A stretch of DNA of 24,159 bases from a bacterium (GTDB taxonomy: Bacteria; UBP18; UBA7526). The notes below the pieces were generated by a model. It made no database searches, was not told where the DNA came from, and saw only the letters and a list, made by a program, of their open reading frames with translations. A program made the position numbers and the translations under genes. How positions within the stretch are numbered: the first letter of the stretch is position 1; every line of letters begins with the position of its first letter. This document shows positions 21,481-24,159 of the stretch, piece after piece. The DNA is taken from NCBI GenBank assembly GCA_030619985.1, contig JAUXAI010000012.1, positions 1-24,159 on the forward strand. The letters are read 5' to 3'.

Positions 21481-21531
21481 CCCCGCACCTTTAATTTTTA
21501 AAGCATTACTTTGTAGCAGAAAGGGGCAGGG

Positions 21532-22938
21532 TTAACTGGTTAATAACTCCTGAACGAATTTAAAAGCCTCTTTTTTTGTCTTAACCTTTCCCTCAGCTTG
21601 GGCCTCGCTTAGTGCTTCAAGGATTTTTCCTATCTTCGGTCCCGGAGAAAGTTTAAACCTTTTCATAATCTCATTTCCATTGATTAGTCTCTTGGGCTTG
21701 ACGATGGATTTTTTCTCATAGTAATCCCCGAGCATCTCTTCTACTACCTCCTTATGTCTCTTAATCATCCGAGGAGTAGCCAGAGGGCCACAAGCAGCCA
21801 ATCTATCCCCATAGGATAGGATCAGGGTCTCGATCCCCTCTTCCTTACAGTCCCGGAAGAATCTGAAGATGGCCCGATTGGTCACCTTGGGAACTTCGCT
21901 CAAATTGCCTGGTCGCATATGATGAAGGATCTCTCTCTTTACAGTTTCAATCGCTTTCCGGGAGAGCCTCAGCCTTTCCCCAATCTCCTCTGCCATCTCC
22001 ACTCCCTTCTCTTCATGGCCGATGAACCTCATCCTTCCTTCAGGAGTGATGCTCTGTGTCTGAGGTTTTCCCAAGTCATGAAAAAGGGTAGCTAACTTCA
22101 AAAGGGTGATCCTGGGTTGCTTATCCGCCACTTCCTCTTTCAGGTGCTTATCAATCTTTCTGTAAAATTTAGGAAAAAGTCTTTTTAAATCCTCCAGTAT
22201 CTTTTCCGTATGCTCTAAGGTCTCGAGGGAATGTTTCCAGACATCGAGATGATGGAAGCCCTCCTGGTCTGTTTTTCTTAATGCTTCTATCTCTGGAATG
22301 ATCTGGGTAAGGAGCTTTAATTCGTCCAATTCTCTTATAAATTGATGGCTCTCCTTCAGGGCCAGGATCCCGAAGAGCTCTTCCCTTATCCTTTCTCCAG
22401 AGACTTTCTTAAGTAGAGTGGCTTTCTGTAAGATCAATTTTCTTGTTTTTCCCTCGATTTTAAAATTCAAGAGGGCTCGGAAGCGAATGCTGCGCAGAAG
22501 ACGCAAAGGGTCATCAGTAAATGCTTCTTCGCTGACCATTCTAATTGTTCTCTTTCGAATGTCCTCTCTTCCTTTACAGGGATCAATGACCTTTGAAAGA
22601 ATGGGCCTCTCAAGATCTAAGGCCAAAGCATTGATGGTAAAGTCCCTTTTCCTCAAATCTTTCTCTATTGATCTACCACGTATTCTGGTAAAGTCGTAGG
22701 TCAGACCATTCTTCTTGTCAATGACCCGGTTCGTTTGGTATCTATCATTTAAGAGGAAGAAGGTACCATTTATCTTCTCAGCGAATTCCTTTACAAAGTC
22801 TGTGAGTCTGCCAGCAAGAACAAAGTCCAGATCCTTGTTCCCTCTTTTTAAGATTAGGTCTCTTAGGTAACCTCCGACCAGGTAGACTTTCCCCTTTCTT
22901 TTCTTGGCCAAGGAATTTAACAATTTAAAGGTCTTCAT
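21532..22938 (-). CDS. CCA-adding / poly(A) polymerase family nucleotidyltransferase with HD domain
   Basis: Class II tRNA nucleotidyltransferase family enzyme of 468 residues. The head domain has GGYLRD (22-27), KDLDFVLAG with the metal-binding DxD (36-38), and DFTRIRGRSIEKDLRKRDFTINALALDL. DPLRLLRSIRFRALLNFKIE starts the RNA-binding neck, and a C-terminal HD domain carries LATLFHDLGKP near residue 287. These proteins add CCA, only CC or A, or poly(A); the specificity cannot be told here. The HD domain suggests phosphohydrolase activity as in E. coli Cca. One nearby tRNA (Arg) lacks encoded CCA, so such an activity is needed. The ATG overlaps the thiC stop (ATGA). Confidence 0.92.
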   Translation of the reverse strand: MKTFKLLNSLAKKRKGKVYLVGGYLRDLILKRGNKDLDFVLAGRLTDFVKEFAEKINGTFFLLNDRYQTNRVIDKKNGLTYDFTRIRGRSIEKDLRKRDFTINALALDLERPILSKVIDPCKGREDIRKRTIRMVSEEAFTDDPLRLLRSIRFRALLNFKIEGKTRKLILQKATLLKKVSGERIREELFGILALKESHQFIRELDELKLLTQIIPEIEALRKTDQEGFHHLDVWKHSLETLEHTEKILEDLKRLFPKFYRKIDKHLKEEVADKQPRITLLKLATLFHDLGKPQTQSITPEGRMRFIGHEEKGVEMAEEIGERLRLSRKAIETVKREILHHMRPGNLSEVPKVTNRAIFRFFRDCKEEGIETLILSYGDRLAACGPLATPRMIKRHKEVVEEMLGDYYEKKSIVKPKRLINGNEIMKRFKLSPGPKIGKILEALSEAQAEGKVKTKKEAFKFVQELLTS

Positions 22939-24159
22939 CTAAAGTATTCCTTCACCTTCTTTATGGCGCAGTATTTACCACACATGGTGCAGGTCTCTTC
23001 CTTTAGTGAGGGATGGTATCTCTTGGCCTTTTTGGTATCCAGGGCAAGATTAATCATCTTCTTCCATCTTAGGTCTCCCCTTGCTCTTGATAGCTCATCA
23101 TCCCAATCCCTTGCTCCCTTTATTCCCTTAGCGATATCTGCGCTGTGGGCGGCAATACGAGTAACGACTACCCCCTCCCAGACATCCTGAGCAGTGGGTA
23201 GTCTCAGATGCTCAGCAGGAGTAACATAGCATAGGAAATCCGCCCCTCTCCAGGCAGCCAGGGCTCCACCAATAGCCCCGGAGATATGATCATAGCCACT
23301 GGCAACATCCGTGGTCAATGGACCTAAGACATAGTAAGGAGCTCCACGGCAGAGCCTCTTCTCTAAGTCGACATTGGCCTCTATCTGGTTCAAAGGCATA
23401 TGGCCTGGTCCCTCGATCATAACCTGTACCCCAGCCTTCCTTGCCCTCTCTGCCAACTTCCCCAAGGTTACCAGTTCCTCTATCTGGGCTTCATCAGAGG
23501 CATCGGCCAGGGAGCCAGGTCGCAGACCATCCCCCAGGCTCAAGGTGACATCATACTTTTTAGCAATCTCGAGAACTTCATCATACTCCTCATAGAGAGG
23601 ATTCTCTCTCTTGTTAAAGATTATCCATTCTGCCAGGAAGGCCCCTCCCCTACTGACGATGCCCGTCATCCTCTTCTTCTTTCTTAAAATCTCTAAGGTC
23701 TTCTGGGTTACTCCAGCATGAAGGGTCATGAAGTCCACCCCATCTCTGGCCTGTTCTTCAATCACTTCCAAGATATCCTCCTTCGTCATCTGGCCAATGA
23801 ACTTCTTTCTCTTCACGCTATTAATGGCTGCCTGATAGATGGGCACGGTGCCCAAGGGTAGATCGGTGGCACTCAGTATCCTTCTTCTTATTTTTCCCAG
23901 ATCTCCCCCAATACTTAAGTCCATAACGGTATCTGCGCCGGCCTCCTGAGCAGCTTTAAGTTTGGCCAATTCATCTCTAATATTCACTACTTGAGGAGAG
24001 GTTCCGATATTGGCGTTTACCTTTGTTCTCAATCCCTTGCCGATCCCACACCATCTAATCTTTTTGCGCCCGATATTTGCGGGAATGACGATCTCTCCTT
24101 TTGCTATTCCTCTTTTTATCACTTCTGGCTTCAGGCCCTCTTGTTTGGCAACATAGCGC
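22935..24159 (-). CDS. thiC: Phosphomethylpyrimidine synthase ThiC, 5' end outside the window
   Basis: Radical-SAM enzyme that rearranges aminoimidazole ribotide to hydroxymethylpyrimidine phosphate for thiamine. Visible motifs are IAKGEIVIPANIG, GLRTKVNANIGTSP, DTVMDLSIGGDL, FMTLHAGV, SRGGAF, LSLGDGLRPG, MIEGPGHMPLNQI, GPLTTDVASGYDHI, CYVTPAEHLRLP, and the C-terminal CTMCGKYCAIK with the CxxCxxxxC cluster ligands. The GTG at 24122 is internal: the frame continues to the window edge as YVAKQEGLKPEVIKRG, which is normal ThiC sequence. The start and any TPP riboswitch would lie beyond base 24159. About 407 codons are visible. It overlaps the downstream nucleotidyltransferase gene by four bases. 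Confidence 0.97.
   Translation of the reverse strand, partial: RYVAKQEGLKPEVIKRGIAKGEIVIPANIGRKKIRWCGIGKGLRTKVNANIGTSPQVVNIRDELAKLKAAQEAGADTVMDLSIGGDLGKIRRRILSATDLPLGTVPIYQAAINSVKRKKFIGQMTKEDILEVIEEQARDGVDFMTLHAGVTQKTLEILRKKKRMTGIVSRGGAFLAEWIIFNKRENPLYEEYDEVLEIAKKYDVTLSLGDGLRPGSLADASDEAQIEELVTLGKLAERARKAGVQVMIEGPGHMPLNQIEANVDLEKRLCRGAPYYVLGPLTTDVASGYDHISGAIGGALAAWRGADFLCYVTPAEHLRLPTAQDVWEGVVVTRIAAHSADIAKGIKGARDWDDELSRARGDLRWKKMINLALDTKKAKRYHPSLKEETCTMCGKYCAIKKVKEYFR

Larger units (their letters stand above)
21408..21494. repeat. 87-bp unit with 15-bp terminal inverted repeats
   Basis: TTAAAGGTGCGGGGT (21408-21422) and its exact reverse complement (21480-21494) enclose the tRNA-Gly promoter and the tRNA remnant. 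The core motif is the same as in the unit at 21137-21244 and around tRNA-Arg. Confidence 0.85.

Noticed and set aside
24120-24122. GTG as the thiC start
   Set aside because: The preceding in-frame residues up to the window edge (YVAKQEGLKPE) are normal ThiC sequence, so the gene continues outside.

Overview
This window looks like a chromosomal piece of an uncultured, deep-branching bacterium. It is moderately AT-rich, with tightly packed and often overlapping genes (ATGA/GTGA junctions) and frequent GTG/TTG starts. A THEP1-type NTPase, a Pit phosphate transporter with its DUF47 partner, a type I-beta DAHP synthase and a cmk-plsC fusion fit a candidate-phylum lineage. Omnitrophota- or Aerophobota-like is only a guess: nothing here fixes the phylum. 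Almost every intergenic gap holds dispersed, palindromic or tandem repeats, and several repeats run into coding sequence.

Bases 1-14288 (+ strand) hold a long housekeeping run: trpS (HIGH-motif end missing), scpA, scpB, pheA (chorismate mutase-prephenate dehydratase), a HisC-type aminotransferase, aroF, tyrA, aroA, a cmk-plsC fusion, ispH, rpsA, the phosphate pair DUF47-pit, a THEP1-like NTPase and ndk. pheA to aroA covers entry to the shikimate pathway, EPSP synthesis and the phenylalanine/tyrosine branches. aroB, aroC, aroD, aroE and aroK are not in the window.

Bases 14289-17952 (+) hold a class II aldolase-like protein, a CaCA-family cation exchanger, an SppA-type signal peptide peptidase and a sugar-phosphate nucleotidyltransferase. 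The last carries an in-frame, hairpin-rich insertion. Bases 17953-18795 are AT-rich with no convincing gene. They contain hairpins and a 49-bp direct repeat of the nucleotidyltransferase 3' end.

Bases 18796-24159 are read from the minus strand. In transcription order they hold thiC (5' end outside the window), a CCA-adding/poly(A) polymerase family enzyme, tRNA-Gly(CCC), a possible 37-codon ORF coupled to apt, apt, tRNA-Arg(CCT), a PHP-domain protein, a small membrane protein and a small helix-turn-helix protein. Around the two tRNAs and apt, one motif (core GGTGCGGGG) occurs six times as three inverted pairs. One pair encloses the tRNA-Gly promoter and a 5' tRNA-Gly remnant. Another supplies the ends of the 37-codon ORF and the GTG start of apt. 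These repeat-gene intersections and the insertion in the nucleotidyltransferase are the most unusual content.
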